Source: Roseibium sediminicola
GTDB lineage: Bacteria; Pseudomonadota; Alphaproteobacteria; Rhizobiales; Stappiaceae
Direction: 5' to 3'
Assembly: GCF_023156505.1 (NCBI RefSeq)
Contig: NZ_JALNMJ010000022.1
Span: 34,653 to 98,652, forward strand
Length of the DNA: 64,000 nucleotides
Notes under the pieces: generated by a model
What the model was told of the DNA's origin: nothing
Seen by the model: the letters and a program-made list of their open reading frames with translations, nothing else
Database searches by the model: none
Shown here: piece by piece, positions 17,724-27,432 of the stretch
Numbering within the stretch: position 1 is the stretch's first letter
Layout: the number at the start of each line of letters is the position of its first letter
Program-made: the position numbers and the translations under genes

Positions 17724-18458
17724 CTAGGCCGCCTGCGCTTTCTCTGCCGCGATCAGCGTACGCCAGACATGGGCAACGACAACGGGCGACGGGTAGAGAT
17801 CATATTCCTGTTTCAGCTCGACCACGGCTTCGGCGGTCTGACCGCCAAAGATGCCGTCGACCTTGAGATCGACGCCCATGAAGGCGCCGGCGGCGTTCAA
17901 CAGCTCCTGCAGGCGCTTCACAGCATCACCCCGGTCGCCAACATCGAGTTCCGGATAATCCGCCTTTGCCGCGCCGTCCGTTTCCGGGATCGCTTCCAGC
18001 CGTACCGGGTCGCGTCTGCTGAACGGTTCAGTGATGAACCCTTTGCGGTCTAGCGCCAGCACCTTGCGATAATCGAAGACAGGACAGGCTTTGGCCGCGA
18101 CTTCCTTGTGTCCCCGGAAGCGCATCTGTAGCCCATAGGCCGCGTTAATCTGACCGCAGAGATCACGGAGGCTTTCGAACTGTGCTTTGGTGAAGCGATC
18201 TTCTTCAAGGCCATGAAGGCAAATCCCGATGGACCCGGTATTGTGGCCCGCCACATGGGCGCCAATCCGGTTGATCGGCCGGCCGGTCTGCACCGTGCCG
18301 TCCTTCTTGATAAAGAAGTGATAGCCGACACCGGACCAGCCCCGCGCCTTGTGCCAGGCATCGATCACGGAAACATCGTCATGCTTCGGATTGTCGGACG
18401 CGGAACAATGCAGCCAGGTCGTGTGCACGGTTCGGGCGGGTTTTGCAAAATGGAACAT
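17724..18458 (-). CDS. Endolysin: N-acetylmuramoyl-L-alanine amidase with PG-binding domain
   Basis: A 244-residue lysin that cuts the amide bond between MurNAc and the stem peptide. Residues 1-145 form an Amidase_2 (T7-lysozyme-like) domain; zinc ligands are visible as TTWLHCSAS, IGICLHG and GHKEVAAKACP. Residues 170-240 match a PG_binding_1 domain (VGDRGDAVKRLQELLNAAG, DGIFGGQT). The start at 18458 follows AGGAG at 6 bases and is preferred to one 24 bases upstream that lies next to a terminator. There is no signal peptide, so export depends on the holin. Confidence 0.9.
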   Translation of the reverse strand: MFHFAKPARTVHTTWLHCSASDNPKHDDVSVIDAWHKARGWSGVGYHFFIKKDGTVQTGRPINRIGAHVAGHNTGSIGICLHGLEEDRFTKAQFESLRDLCGQINAAYGLQMRFRGHKEVAAKACPVFDYRKVLALDRKGFITEPFSRRDPVRLEAIPETDGAAKADYPELDVGDRGDAVKRLQELLNAAGAFMGVDLKVDGIFGGQTAEAVVELKQEYDLYPSPVVVAHVWRTLIAAEKAQAA

Positions 18459-18483
18459 CGCAGGCTCCTGTTGTTTGGACATG

Positions 18484-18508
18484 AAAAAACCCGCCTTGAA
18501 GGGCGGGT
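18484..18508 (-). terminator. Terminator before the lysis genes
   Basis: Minus strand: ACCCGCC pairs with GGCGGGT around a short CTTCAA loop, followed by TTTTTTC. It lies directly after the 130-aa gene and before the endolysin start, so lysis genes need read-through or their own promoter. Confidence 0.8.
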
Positions 18509-18537
18509 CACTTGACGAGCAGAGTTTACGCCGCGCT

Positions 18538-18930
18538 CTATTCGGCCGCCTCTGCAATCAGGCGCGGATCTGTGCAAGGCGCCGCGGCGATTTCCTCGCA
18601 GAACGTCAAAATGTTCCGGTCAGCCATAGCCCATTTGTGCCCTTTGACCAGCTTCGCCAGCAGCGCGTGATCCGCATCTTCAAGCGCAAGAACACCGCTT
18701 GCGGCGTCCAGCGCGTCGAGAATGCGCATGTGGCGGCGCATGGCATCAAGATCGATACCTCCCTGCTGAGGCGCTTTGACCAGGTCGCGGATAATGGCCG
18801 CATAATCCAGCTGCGCTCCCTTTGCATCCATCTCGGCTTTTGCCTGCTCGCCGGTGATCGCACCGGACTGCAACCGGTCGTTCAGGTCCTGCGGGTCGAT
18901 CCCCAGGGTTTTCAGTTCGATGTAACGCAT
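18538..18930 (-). CDS. Prophage protein of unknown function (130 aa)
   Basis: A 130-residue, mainly helical protein starting MRYIELKTLGIDPQDLNDRL. It lies between two strong terminators (18484-18508 and 18946-18970), so it probably forms its own short unit between tail fibre and endolysin. I do not recognise a family. By place it could be a tail-fibre accessory or a lysis regulator, but nothing in the sequence decides. Confidence 0.6.
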   Translation of the reverse strand: MRYIELKTLGIDPQDLNDRLQSGAITGEQAKAEMDAKGAQLDYAAIIRDLVKAPQQGGIDLDAMRRHMRILDALDAASGVLALEDADHALLAKLVKGHKWAMADRNILTFCEEIAAAPCTDPRLIAEAAE

Positions 18931-18945
18931 CTTGTTTTCCTTTTG

Positions 18946-18970
18946 AAAAAGGCCCGCGTAACGCGGGCCG
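18946..18970 (-). terminator. Terminator after the tail fibre gene
   Basis: GGCCCGCGTAACGCGGGCC (18951-18969) is a perfect 8-bp stem with a 3-base loop and the minus strand continues with TTTTTC. It would end much of the leftward tail transcript. Confidence 0.85.
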
Positions 18971-18993
18971 CTTGGTTAAATAGATCTTGAAAG

Positions 18994-20448
18994 TTAGGCC
19001 GCTTCCAGGGCGTCCAGACGGGCGGCATGGCTATCCAGGCGCGCCAGAGCTGCCGCAGACAGCATCATCATCACCTGATCGTGTCGCAGGCCGTCGCGGA
19101 AAACCGGATTTCCATCCGCGTCCACCTCTTGAACCCTCCGGCTTTTCTCAACCGTAACGGTGACAGCCTCGCCATCGACATCTTTGGTCTCTGTTTCGGT
19201 CCACCGCTCGACGGTCATGACCGGGTCCCGGCACCAGACCGCGTAAGCTGCAGGATCAAGCTCCTCGTCAACGAACGCCTGCTCCACGGCCTGAGCCGTC
19301 AGACCGAAATGGATGCGCGCGTCCCCAACGCCTTTCTCTTCGATGGATTGAAGCCACTGGAAAGAACCGATGTTCTCGGCAACACGACCGGCGACCGCGA
19401 TTTCCTTGGCGCCAAGGCTGCCGAGCCAGTTCTTTTCGTTAACATCCGAGGTGTTGATTGTGCCGGTGACCGCATAGATCACGGCCATACGTTTCGATCC
19501 GTTACCCAGGTTGCTGTTGTTGTCAGTGGACGGAAGAATATCGTCTTCAACCTTCAGCCCCGGCAACTGCACCATACCGTCTTCCGCACTCCCAGAGGTT
19601 CCGGTTTGCGTGAAATCGATAGAGCCGTCCGTACTTGGCGAGAGCTGCCAGATGGTCGAACTGCGCGCCAGTTCCAGGTGATCCTGATAAGTGGCGCTTG
19701 ACAGGCTCAGCTTGTTGGCAAAGGAAGCGCCGCCAGATCCGGCCAGGTCCCCGGCCAGCGCGGCGTCTCCACTGGCGTCGATCACGAATAAAGGGCTGGA
19801 CCCAAGGTTCGCGCTCGTTGCTACGGCAAAACTAGCGGCCGCATCGGCTCCGTAATAAATCGAACCACCGGAAGACTGAACGCGGATCGCTGCATTGGTG
19901 CCGCTCCGAATAAGGTGCAGCACCGTCGCGTCGAGCGACGTGATCGAAACGGTACCCGTCGAGCGTGCGATTGAAAGCGCTGTACTGAAGGTGGCGCCAT
20001 CAGCTGATCTTTTAATGGCATAGTCATCATTGCCATCCGCCCCAATTTTCCATCGCTCGGAACCGGCCGTCCTGATCCGGGTCACGGCACTGTTAGCAGC
20101 CGCCGCTTTGTCCAGGGTCAGGATCTGGTCATTTCCGTCAATCGACAGCACACCGTCATAGGCATCCAGAAGCCCCTGAACACGGTTCGCCAGATAGGCC
20201 GTTGACTGCCGGGACAGGGAGAGACGCAAAATCACATACGACTGGCCGGACTGAGTTGATCCGGCATAGGCCCGGTCGAGTGTGATCGACGTGTCGGAAT
20301 TGACTGTCGTCACCTCATAGAACGGCCCGGCCAACGTCAGGGCGAACAGGTCGCCCGGAACAATAGCGCTCTCCCATGCGGTGGAGGAACCGGCAAGCGC
20401 CGTCGAGCCGTTGGTCACCGTGACAAGCCCGGTGGTGTAACTGGTCAT
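18994..20448 (-). CDS. Tail fibre/spike protein with C-terminal S74-type chaperone domain
   Basis: A 484-residue protein likely to form trimeric side fibres or a receptor-binding spike. The N-terminal 100 residues (VTVTNGSTALAGSSTAW) resemble tail-attachment domains; the middle is rich in Ser, Ala, Gly and Thr in beta-repeat style. From about residue 340, TINTSDVNEKNWLGSLGAKE resembles the start of an S74 intramolecular chaperone domain. In such domains a Ser-Asp bond is the self-cleavage site; TSD here could be it. The helical C-terminal end is usual for this domain. It is the most downstream tail gene. Confidence 0.8.
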   Translation of the reverse strand: MTSYTTGLVTVTNGSTALAGSSTAWESAIVPGDLFALTLAGPFYEVTTVNSDTSITLDRAYAGSTQSGQSYVILRLSLSRQSTAYLANRVQGLLDAYDGVLSIDGNDQILTLDKAAAANSAVTRIRTAGSERWKIGADGNDDYAIKRSADGATFSTALSIARSTGTVSITSLDATVLHLIRSGTNAAIRVQSSGGSIYYGADAAASFAVATSANLGSSPLFVIDASGDAALAGDLAGSGGASFANKLSLSSATYQDHLELARSSTIWQLSPSTDGSIDFTQTGTSGSAEDGMVQLPGLKVEDDILPSTDNNSNLGNGSKRMAVIYAVTGTINTSDVNEKNWLGSLGAKEIAVAGRVAENIGSFQWLQSIEEKGVGDARIHFGLTAQAVEQAFVDEELDPAAYAVWCRDPVMTVERWTETETKDVDGEAVTVTVEKSRRVQEVDADGNPVFRDGLRHDQVMMMLSAAALARLDSHAARLDALEAA

Positions 20449-20467
20449 GTTTGCACCTCAGATATGG

Positions 20468-20911
20468 TTAGGTTGCGCTTGCAAAGCCGAGCAGCAGAAT
20501 GCGGAAATTGAAGGTGGCGCTTTGCACTGTTGAATGGTTCGAAATGTATTGACGCCCGCCAACAATCAGGTTGCCACCGCTGATCGCGCTGAAGACCTGA
20601 TATTTGGCGGAAAATCCGCCGGGGCCATTCTCCTGCCAGACGATCAGCGTTGACCCGCCGAACGAATACCAGGCGCTGGTGAAATAACCGGGCGCAGTTA
20701 GCTGTCCCATGCCGCTGACGAAGGTGGCGCGCGGGTCGAGTCCGGTCGCCACCGTCGTCGCAAGGTCCCATGCCGCCGTGCTTGACCCGGTGGAGCGAGA
20801 CGGGAATGACAGACTTCCCGTGTAAGCCGCAAACGGCAGCATCATGCCATTGTCCGGGTCGAAGCCCCCGAAACGGTAGATGTTGTTGGCGAGGTCAATC
20901 AGGGTCGACAT
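20468..20911 (-). CDS. Tail-region protein of unknown function (147 aa)
   Basis: A 147-residue beta-rich protein with many Gly, Ser and aromatic residues, typical of virion surface proteins. Start and upstream stop share a base (TGATG at 20909-20913), so it is translationally coupled to the 274-aa gene. It lies between the tip protein and the fibre and is probably part of the tail tip or fibre base. I do not recognise the family. Confidence 0.65.
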   Translation of the reverse strand: MSTLIDLANNIYRFGGFDPDNGMMLPFAAYTGSLSFPSRSTGSSTAAWDLATTVATGLDPRATFVSGMGQLTAPGYFTSAWYSFGGSTLIVWQENGPGGFSAKYQVFSAISGGNLIVGGRQYISNHSTVQSATFNFRILLLGFASAT

Positions 20912-21735
20912 CAGCCGTCCGCCTTTGCGGTGATCGAGCCGGTCGAGACGCTGTTCGCCTCACTGCTCACATTGCTGTATTGAATTGGCGCCTTTGTCCC
21001 GTAGGGGCTTCCGCGGAACTTCGAGCCGTTGAACGTGATAGCCATGGACCGCAGGCCGATGTTTTCGTTGACGAGCGTGCCCCCGCCCATCGGGAAATGG
21101 ACCGGGTCGCCCGGTCCGCTTTCTGAAAAATGCGTGTCCAGCGAAGAAAACTTGCCGGCAATCTTCAACTCATCCGCGTCGAGCCGGATCAGCTCCGACG
21201 ACAGCGGTGGATTGACCGTGCCGGACAGGGCGACATTGGTAACGTAGACAGTGAATTTCAGATTGAAACGAAGCACGCTGCCAATTGCGTTGTTCCACAT
21301 CGTCGTCGCGACAACATGTGTGTCGGTGGCGCAGATATTTGTGTAACCGACCTGCCCATTGGTACCCTGCGCCGGCGGATTGAAGTAGTCACGCGGGTTC
21401 GCACGCCAGTTCGGGAACGACAGGTTCGCCGGAATGACGCTCCAAAGCGTTCCATTGATGTCATAGACATTATGGGCAAGCGGGATAATCAGCGGCGTAT
21501 AGCTGAGGCCGTGCGCAAAAAGATTGACCTGCGAATAATAGCCCCAGGTCGTGTTGCTGGGCGCCGGTATCAAAACCTCCCCGCTGACTTTGTCGACCGC
21601 CTCGACATAGGGCAGATCCGAGTGAAAAATCACCCGGTCCATGTTGGCAAGCGGATTATCCTCGACACTCTCGTCGCGACTGCCGGTATAGATCGCGACC
21701 ATGTTTTTCTGAAGATCAGCCCGGAAGACGGTCAC
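20911..21735 (-). CDS. Tail-region protein of unknown function (274 aa)
   Basis: A 274-residue protein starting MTVFRADLQKNMVAIYTGSR, beta-rich in the rest. It overlaps the end of the large tip gene (ATGA at 21732-21735) and couples to the next gene, so it belongs to the tail module and is most likely a tip accessory or fibre-anchoring protein. No family is recognised and there are no enzymatic motifs. Confidence 0.65.
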   Translation of the reverse strand: MTVFRADLQKNMVAIYTGSRDESVEDNPLANMDRVIFHSDLPYVEAVDKVSGEVLIPAPSNTTWGYYSQVNLFAHGLSYTPLIIPLAHNVYDINGTLWSVIPANLSFPNWRANPRDYFNPPAQGTNGQVGYTNICATDTHVVATTMWNNAIGSVLRFNLKFTVYVTNVALSGTVNPPLSSELIRLDADELKIAGKFSSLDTHFSESGPGDPVHFPMGGGTLVNENIGLRSMAITFNGSKFRGSPYGTKAPIQYSNVSSEANSVSTGSITAKADG

Positions 21736-24700
21736 GCCGTGTTCTCCATGTGAATGATGCCGTTTGTCGCATCGATCAGAAACGTAGTTGTTGCGGTGAT
21801 GTTTTGAATTTTGCCAAGCCTCACAATGCCGAGGTCAACGGAAACGGCACTCAGCGTGTCGGCCGTGATCGACACCGCAACCAGATCGTTCAGGTAAAGC
21901 GTGCCGCCCTGGAAAACGAGCGGGGCGACTGCCGTGTCGGTGTCGTTCGGGTCGACGATAAAAAACCGGTCAGCCGCAATACCGAAATCGATGCTGCCGG
22001 ACCCGTCGCCCTTTTCGATGCCTGTGATCGTGAAACCGCCAACCGCGCCTCCGGCAGACACCGAGAGCACGTATTGCGCTTCAAGTCCGTTTACGGATGA
22101 CTGCAGTGTCGTGATCGAAGACGTGTGCCCATTAACGGTTGTCGATACCGAGTTGATAGAACTGGCAAGCGCTCCATCGGTACTCGCTCTGACCAAACTT
22201 TCCGAGACGATCGAGGCCGCATTCTGATTGACAATCGCCGTCAGATTAAGAATGGACTGTGCGAGGGCGATGTCGCCGGCATCCGTGCGCGCAACCAGAG
22301 ACGTGACTGCCGTAGCGAACCGCCCCTCGAAATCGTTCCGGAAATCGAGATCCCCAAAGATCCGGTCAAGCAGAGTCTGGCCGTTCAATTCGTTTTGGTT
22401 GTTGTTATCGACGCTGATCGACACGATGGACTGCTGGATCTGCCCCTGCAGCGCGTCGATTTCGACCTCCGCCGTGTCGACCCGGCCTTCAACGGCGTCA
22501 AGGCTTGCCTGCGAGGCCGTCAATGCAATCGAAGCGTCCAGCCCATCGAGCCGGGTCTCAGCCGTCGTTATACGGCCTTCCGCCACCCCCAGGTCGGCAA
22601 CAGTCGCTTTAAGCGTAAGGGCCGATTCAACCGCATCAAGATCGGCCTCGACCTCCGAAACACGGGCGTCGATCCCGGCCGTCAGAAGGTCATAGAGCGC
22701 ATTGGCCGAGACCTCCAGATAATCCAGTTCGTACACCGTCGAGCCGTCACCCAGCGTCAGGCGGAGGCCTTCAACCGTACCGCTCCATTCAGGATTGGCG
22801 GCGAGCGAAACGGTGATTTCTGTCATCACCGATGGCGTGTCTGGCTCGGTAATGGCCTGTTCGTACAAGAAGCCACCGCCGGTATCCCATTCGATCTTGC
22901 CGGACCAATCCGACCCGGAGATCCGTCGAACGCGGAAGCGAATGAACGTTGCTTCCGCCGCATCGATGTCGAGACCGAAGATCGACAGACCGCTGCCCGC
23001 TCCCGTCCCTGTAACCGTTACCGTGGATGTGCCGGCCAACAGTGTCGCATTGACCCCGGACCAGCTTTCAACCGTTCCGTTCCATTCCCATCTGCGGGCT
23101 GGCGTATAACTGACCGTCGTGGCGATCAGCTCGGTGACTTCCGAAAGCGAGGCCTTCAACGCAATCTGCGAGTTGGCGGCATCAAGCGAGATTTCCACCG
23201 ACGACACCCGCGCGTCGTTCTCGCTGACATATTGATCCAGACCGAAGATCCGGACCTTGTTGCCGACAACCTCGATACCGGCCTCTTTCAGGGTCGTTTT
23301 CAGGTCCTGCGTATCGAGCAGGTTCTGAAGCAGGCCCTGCGCAGCCTCATTCAATTGCCAGGCAACCGAGTTGATTGCCTTCGGCACCGGGGCGCCTTCC
23401 TGCGAAAGACTATCCCGCAGCTCCCGAGCCATCAGCTCGGCGGCTTCAAGATCGCTCAACAGCTCTCCGGCTGGCACTGTCCCGCGAATGTCGTCGTAAA
23501 TATTGGCGGCGGATTGCACAACGACACCATCCGGCAACCTGATTTCTGCCGGCGCTGCTGCGATTGCAGCAAACTTGTAAGGACCGGGACGGTCTCCGAT
23601 CGCCTGCATGCGCACCCATAGTGCGTCGCGGAGAACGGCGACGGAAGCGACAGGCAACGAACCTTCATAGACCGGAGCCCATGTCTCTTCGTCGTATGAA
23701 ATTTCAATTTTGAACGTCTTTGCCCCGGGACCGGGCAGCGCAGATACACTCAGGAAACTTTCCGTTACGCTCAGTTCCCGGGCAACGGTCATGCTCTGAA
23801 TTACCGGCGCGCCGGAAGAAGGCGGAAGCAACGTGCCGCTCGGATAATCCGGGACCGTCAGGCCATCGTCGGCGAGGTAAACGGCGGCATTGTCGCGAAC
23901 CACTTCCAGTCGGACCCGTTTGCCCTCAGGCACCATGCCGAGCACAATGCCGTTGAAGGTGAAGTCCACCCCTTCGCCAAGAAGATAGACCGGCGCCTCT
24001 CCACCATTGTCATCAAGGTGAACGGCCAACGAACCGAACACGGCCTCAGCCGCGTCATAGTCGTCGCTGTCCAGCGTGACGACGGCGGATCCGGGCGTCC
24101 ACGTGATTTTGCACGGCCCCCATTCTTCGCCGTTCTTTTGGCGGAAGCGAATATAGGTGTTTCCCGGATCGGTTTCCGGTTCGCGGTCCAACGTGATGGA
24201 CAGGCCAGCAGCGGCCTTTACGATGCCGGACTTTCCCCACGTCTGAGGCATATCGGACTGAACGCGGATCATGTCACCGCGTGCGAGCAAACGCCCCTCC
24301 AACTCAGTTCTAAAGGTCGCCCTTTCGCGCCGGAAATAGTTGTCCGCGGCAAGGTGAATGCCTTCCCGCCAGGCCTGATCGCGGCTCGACGGCCCGATCA
24401 TCCGGATGCGCGCCGGCGCTTCCGACGTGGACTGCGCGATGGTGCAACGGACCTCTTCCGTCGTCCAGGACGTGGCGTCCATATATTCAACGATCACATC
24501 GTCGGCGCTGTCGGTCTGGTGAAGGTCATAAGTGACTTCCAGCGACCCGCGCACGATGTTGCGGTCGGTGAAGACCTGAGACGGCAGGGCGCGCTGTTCG
24601 TCGCGCACCATGGAAATCTGGTCACCAGCGAAACGCACACTCGCGCGGCCCGCCCCCAGGATCGTGTTGATCACATCGAACCGGGTCTGGCGCGTATCGA

Positions 24701-26162
24701 AAATGCCGTCGAAATAGTCTTCCCGCGCATCCCAGAGCGCGTCATAGGCCATGAAGGTCGCAAAATCGATCTTGCTGTCGGCTTCCCCTGCCCCGTAGAG
24801 CGAGTTGCGGGCGACATCCACCGCAGCCCATGCAATCGACCTGGTTTCCTGCTCAACCCATGCGACGCCGTTCCAGACAGGCAGAATGCGACATTGGACA
24901 AGACGGAAGTCCTGGGAGGATTGCTGGGTCAGCTGCTCGTTCACCTTGACCTTGACGGCCATGGTGGACAGATCCGGAAAGCTTTGCGGCCCGTCCAGAT
25001 AGGCGCGCAGCCCCGCCCATTCCAGCCGGTCGAAGATCTGGTCGCTGTCCGACCAGGCGTTGATCCGGTCGGCCTTGACCTCATAGCGCCCGGCCGGAAC
25101 GTCGACCGAATAGGAAAACCGCTGCGGCGTCGCTGTCGTCAGCGTCAAGGTCTGGTTCGTCAGGGTCTGCCAAGCCCCGACCGGCGCGCCCAGACCGTCG
25201 ATCTCGCGGTACCGGAAATGAAACTGGACGGTCGCGGACTGCTTGGCGCCATCGTTCAAGATGCGATAGAGCCCTTCGGGCAACAGAATGTCGACCGCCA
25301 GCTTTTGCGCGGTCTCCCCGGCCGGAACGGCGGCATAAGGCCCGACCGTGTTGCCCTGATCGATCAGCTGGCTGCCGACCTCTGACGACGTCTCGACCTG
25401 CACCGGGAAAAGGTCAATCTGTTCGCCCGGCTCATAGAACGCAATCTCGATGTCGTCGATGGCGCCGGTATAGCCGCTGCCTGCTTCCCAGACGACGGTC
25501 TCGCCGATCCGCACGTCCTTCGGCGCCGACCGCCCCAGGCCCCGGCCGAACAACAGGAACAGTTTTTGATCGTTGCCCTCGAACTCCTGATAGGGATCGG
25601 AGACATAGTCCGGCCGCATCAGGTGCTCGCCGTACTGTACGGGAATCGCCTGGTAGAGCCTCCCTCTGTTGCCGGACGGGTTGGCGGTGTAGGTCGGCGA
25701 TGCGGCAAGCTCGGTGCTCGCGGTCGACGCCGGTTTCGGTGCCAGCAGCGTGTTGATCAGGATGCCGCCGCCGGCCAGGATAGCCGCCCCGGCGAGGCCA
25801 GCGATGATGCCGGTCGAGCTTGCACCGAGGGCACCGGCGATAATGCCGCCCGCCCACGGCGCGAACGCGGACAGGGCGATCAGCGCGACAAGGCCCATCA
25901 CCGACTTGCTGTCATCGCCGCCGCGCGGAAGCACAACCGCCTCGACCACGTCGGACGGCGCCGGCACCAGGTCCCAGCCGGCGCGCAGCACCGGTTCCCC
26001 ATTGACCATCACATAGAACGCGACGGACTTGGCCGGGCCGTGCGCCTCGACGATTTCCGAAAGGGACGCGCCCATGACGGCCGGCAAGCGCAACGGTGTG
26101 CACGGCGGCAACGGCGCAGGCACCGGGGTCATTTCGGCAGGTGAAACGTGATGCATCGCCAA
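21732..26162 (-). CDS. Tail tip / host-specificity protein (J-like, TipJ family)
   Basis: A 1,476-residue protein, functional counterpart of lambda gpJ. Residues 40-85 look like a ubiquitin-like fold; a hydrophobic Ala/Gly-rich stretch (about 88-145) follows, as in gpJ-type proteins. The central region carries the conserved YGEHLMRPDYVSDPY block and repeated beta-domains; the last 400 residues hold heptad-like segments (VEADLDAVESALTLKATVAD). Together with the tape measure and NlpC/P60 genes just upstream this gives the usual tail-tip set. It probably decides host range. Confidence 0.88.
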   Translation of the reverse strand: MAMHHVSPAEMTPVPAPLPPCTPLRLPAVMGASLSEIVEAHGPAKSVAFYVMVNGEPVLRAGWDLVPAPSDVVEAVVLPRGGDDSKSVMGLVALIALSAFAPWAGGIIAGALGASSTGIIAGLAGAAILAGGGILINTLLAPKPASTASTELAASPTYTANPSGNRGRLYQAIPVQYGEHLMRPDYVSDPYQEFEGNDQKLFLLFGRGLGRSAPKDVRIGETVVWEAGSGYTGAIDDIEIAFYEPGEQIDLFPVQVETSSEVGSQLIDQGNTVGPYAAVPAGETAQKLAVDILLPEGLYRILNDGAKQSATVQFHFRYREIDGLGAPVGAWQTLTNQTLTLTTATPQRFSYSVDVPAGRYEVKADRINAWSDSDQIFDRLEWAGLRAYLDGPQSFPDLSTMAVKVKVNEQLTQQSSQDFRLVQCRILPVWNGVAWVEQETRSIAWAAVDVARNSLYGAGEADSKIDFATFMAYDALWDAREDYFDGIFDTRQTRFDVINTILGAGRASVRFAGDQISMVRDEQRALPSQVFTDRNIVRGSLEVTYDLHQTDSADDVIVEYMDATSWTTEEVRCTIAQSTSEAPARIRMIGPSSRDQAWREGIHLAADNYFRRERATFRTELEGRLLARGDMIRVQSDMPQTWGKSGIVKAAAGLSITLDREPETDPGNTYIRFRQKNGEEWGPCKITWTPGSAVVTLDSDDYDAAEAVFGSLAVHLDDNGGEAPVYLLGEGVDFTFNGIVLGMVPEGKRVRLEVVRDNAAVYLADDGLTVPDYPSGTLLPPSSGAPVIQSMTVARELSVTESFLSVSALPGPGAKTFKIEISYDEETWAPVYEGSLPVASVAVLRDALWVRMQAIGDRPGPYKFAAIAAAPAEIRLPDGVVVQSAANIYDDIRGTVPAGELLSDLEAAELMARELRDSLSQEGAPVPKAINSVAWQLNEAAQGLLQNLLDTQDLKTTLKEAGIEVVGNKVRIFGLDQYVSENDARVSSVEISLDAANSQIALKASLSEVTELIATTVSYTPARRWEWNGTVESWSGVNATLLAGTSTVTVTGTGAGSGLSIFGLDIDAAEATFIRFRVRRISGSDWSGKIEWDTGGGFLYEQAITEPDTPSVMTEITVSLAANPEWSGTVEGLRLTLGDGSTVYELDYLEVSANALYDLLTAGIDARVSEVEADLDAVESALTLKATVADLGVAEGRITTAETRLDGLDASIALTASQASLDAVEGRVDTAEVEIDALQGQIQQSIVSISVDNNNQNELNGQTLLDRIFGDLDFRNDFEGRFATAVTSLVARTDAGDIALAQSILNLTAIVNQNAASIVSESLVRASTDGALASSINSVSTTVNGHTSSITTLQSSVNGLEAQYVLSVSAGGAVGGFTITGIEKGDGSGSIDFGIAADRFFIVDPNDTDTAVAPLVFQGGTLYLNDLVAVSITADTLSAVSVDLGIVRLGKIQNITATTTFLIDATNGIIHMENTA

Positions 26163-26545
26163 CCAGCGAACCTCAGTTTTTGAAGGGTTTCGAAAGCAAC
26201 CCCGATATTCGGGAGTGCATGAAGGACGCCGCCGCCGTCCAGATCCAGCCAGCAGCCGACATGTGTGGCGACCGATTGCTTGGCCATCAGAACGGCACAG
26301 CCCAGGACGGGTTCCTCGATCTCGCGCCAGCGCGCCCGCTCCGGATGATCGCGCAGCGCTTTGGCACGGTCTGCCAGTGTGGCGCTTTCCGGCACGAAAT
26401 CCGGCAAACCGGACTGGCCGAGGATCTCTTGCGCCGCGCAGAAGGCGCCCCAGCAGTGAAAGCCGGGCGACCGGTTCTCCGGGTCATAGGGCGCCCCGAT
26501 CATCCGCGACAGCTGGCCGATCTGGTACGGCATCAAAGCGCTCAT
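26129..26545 (-). CDS. NlpC/P60-type tail tip peptidase
   Basis: A 138-residue cysteine peptidase domain of the NlpC/P60 superfamily. The active-site Cys lies in HCWGAFCAAQ (about residue 31) and the His in ATHVGCWLD (about residue 94). The lambda homologue (gpK) acts in tail-tip assembly and cell-wall entry. It overlaps the J-like gene by 34 bases and the upstream DUF1833 gene by 4 bases. Confidence 0.85.
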   Translation of the reverse strand: MSALMPYQIGQLSRMIGAPYDPENRSPGFHCWGAFCAAQEILGQSGLPDFVPESATLADRAKALRDHPERARWREIEEPVLGCAVLMAKQSVATHVGCWLDLDGGGVLHALPNIGVAFETLQKLRFAGWRCITFHLPK

Positions 26546-27063
26546 GTTGACAGCGTCGGGAAACCGTCCCGGTCATAGACCTTGCCGAACAGACGGTCAG
26601 ACCAGTTGCCGGGCTGCGCCGTCGCGGTGGCCCGCTGCGAAGTCACCTTCACGTTACGCAGCTCAATGCCGTCGACCCGGTTTTGTGGACCGGCCTGACC
26701 GACCACATATTCCCGCCAGGTGACAAACACCGGCGAGCGGATCAACACCGCCTGTTGCATGTGCTTGTGCACTTCGGAGGAAATGTTATCGACCCAGAAC
26801 TTGACCTGCGGCACCGCGCCCTCTTCGTCAGAGGGCGGATCGAGACCGAAGGGCATGGACGTGAAGGTCACTACCTCGGACGGGTTCATGACCGCGTCGT
26901 CTTCCAGCAGCAGATCATGGTTTGCGCCATCAGCCACGAAACGCAGCGCGATCGGACTGCCGCCCTCCTGAAACGCCGGGTGCCTAAGCTCGACGGTTTC
27001 CAGGATGATATCGCCCTCGCACGACGCATAGGCCTCGCGGATCGCCTCTTCGTGCGTTGTCAA
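26542..27063 (-). CDS. DUF1833 tail protein
   Basis: A 173-residue protein with the features of DUF1833, a family found between tape measure and NlpC/P60 genes in siphophages. It starts MTTHEEAIREAYASCEGD and contains TVELRHPAF. It overlaps both neighbours by 4 bases (ATGA), so it is translated with them. By analogy it takes the place of lambda gpL and helps cap the tail tip. Confidence 0.8.
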   Translation of the reverse strand: MTTHEEAIREAYASCEGDIILETVELRHPAFQEGGSPIALRFVADGANHDLLLEDDAVMNPSEVVTFTSMPFGLDPPSDEEGAVPQVKFWVDNISSEVHKHMQQAVLIRSPVFVTWREYVVGQAGPQNRVDGIELRNVKVTSQRATATAQPGNWSDRLFGKVYDRDGFPTLST

Positions 27064-27428
27064 AGTTCCACCTCCAGCCGCATGGACACAAGCAAGGCGC
27101 GCCCCTTCGGCGACACCGTGAACTTGTCCGGCCCGGCCAGCTTCACTGTGTGGCTTGCCATCGCGTAGCCGTTCCAGACATTCATGGTGAAACGCAGCGA
27201 GCCCTTGACCAGGTCATCCCGGACATAGGCCTCAAAAGCCGCGTATTCGGTCTGCGTCATCCGGATGGACTGCTCGACAATCCGGTATTGGACAGTCCCA
27301 CGCGGCCGGTCACGGGAGTTGCCCGCCTCCATGTCGGTGATGTCGTTCTGGTTGAACGGTTGAGAGACCCGGTAGGAAGGCCGCTGCGGCGCATCCGGCA
27401 CAGTTGCCGGCCAGACAGGAAGAACCAT
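27060..27428 (-). CDS. Minor tail protein (gpM-like position)
   Basis: A 122-residue protein starting MVLPVWPATVPDAPQRPSYR, with a beta-rich middle (GTVQYRIVEQSIRMTQTEY). The 27428 start is used because an upstream option overlaps the tape-measure end and lacks support. It sits directly after the tape measure, where phages carry a tip-assembly protein; this role is inferred from position. Confidence 0.7.
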   Translation of the reverse strand: MVLPVWPATVPDAPQRPSYRVSQPFNQNDITDMEAGNSRDRPRGTVQYRIVEQSIRMTQTEYAAFEAYVRDDLVKGSLRFTMNVWNGYAMASHTVKLAGPDKFTVSPKGRALLVSMRLEVEL

Positions 27429-27432
27429 CGAC

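Noticed and set aside
24018..25385. 455-codon plus-strand frame opposite the tail tip gene
   Set aside because: Antisense of the J-like gene; no motif and a composition typical of shadow frames.
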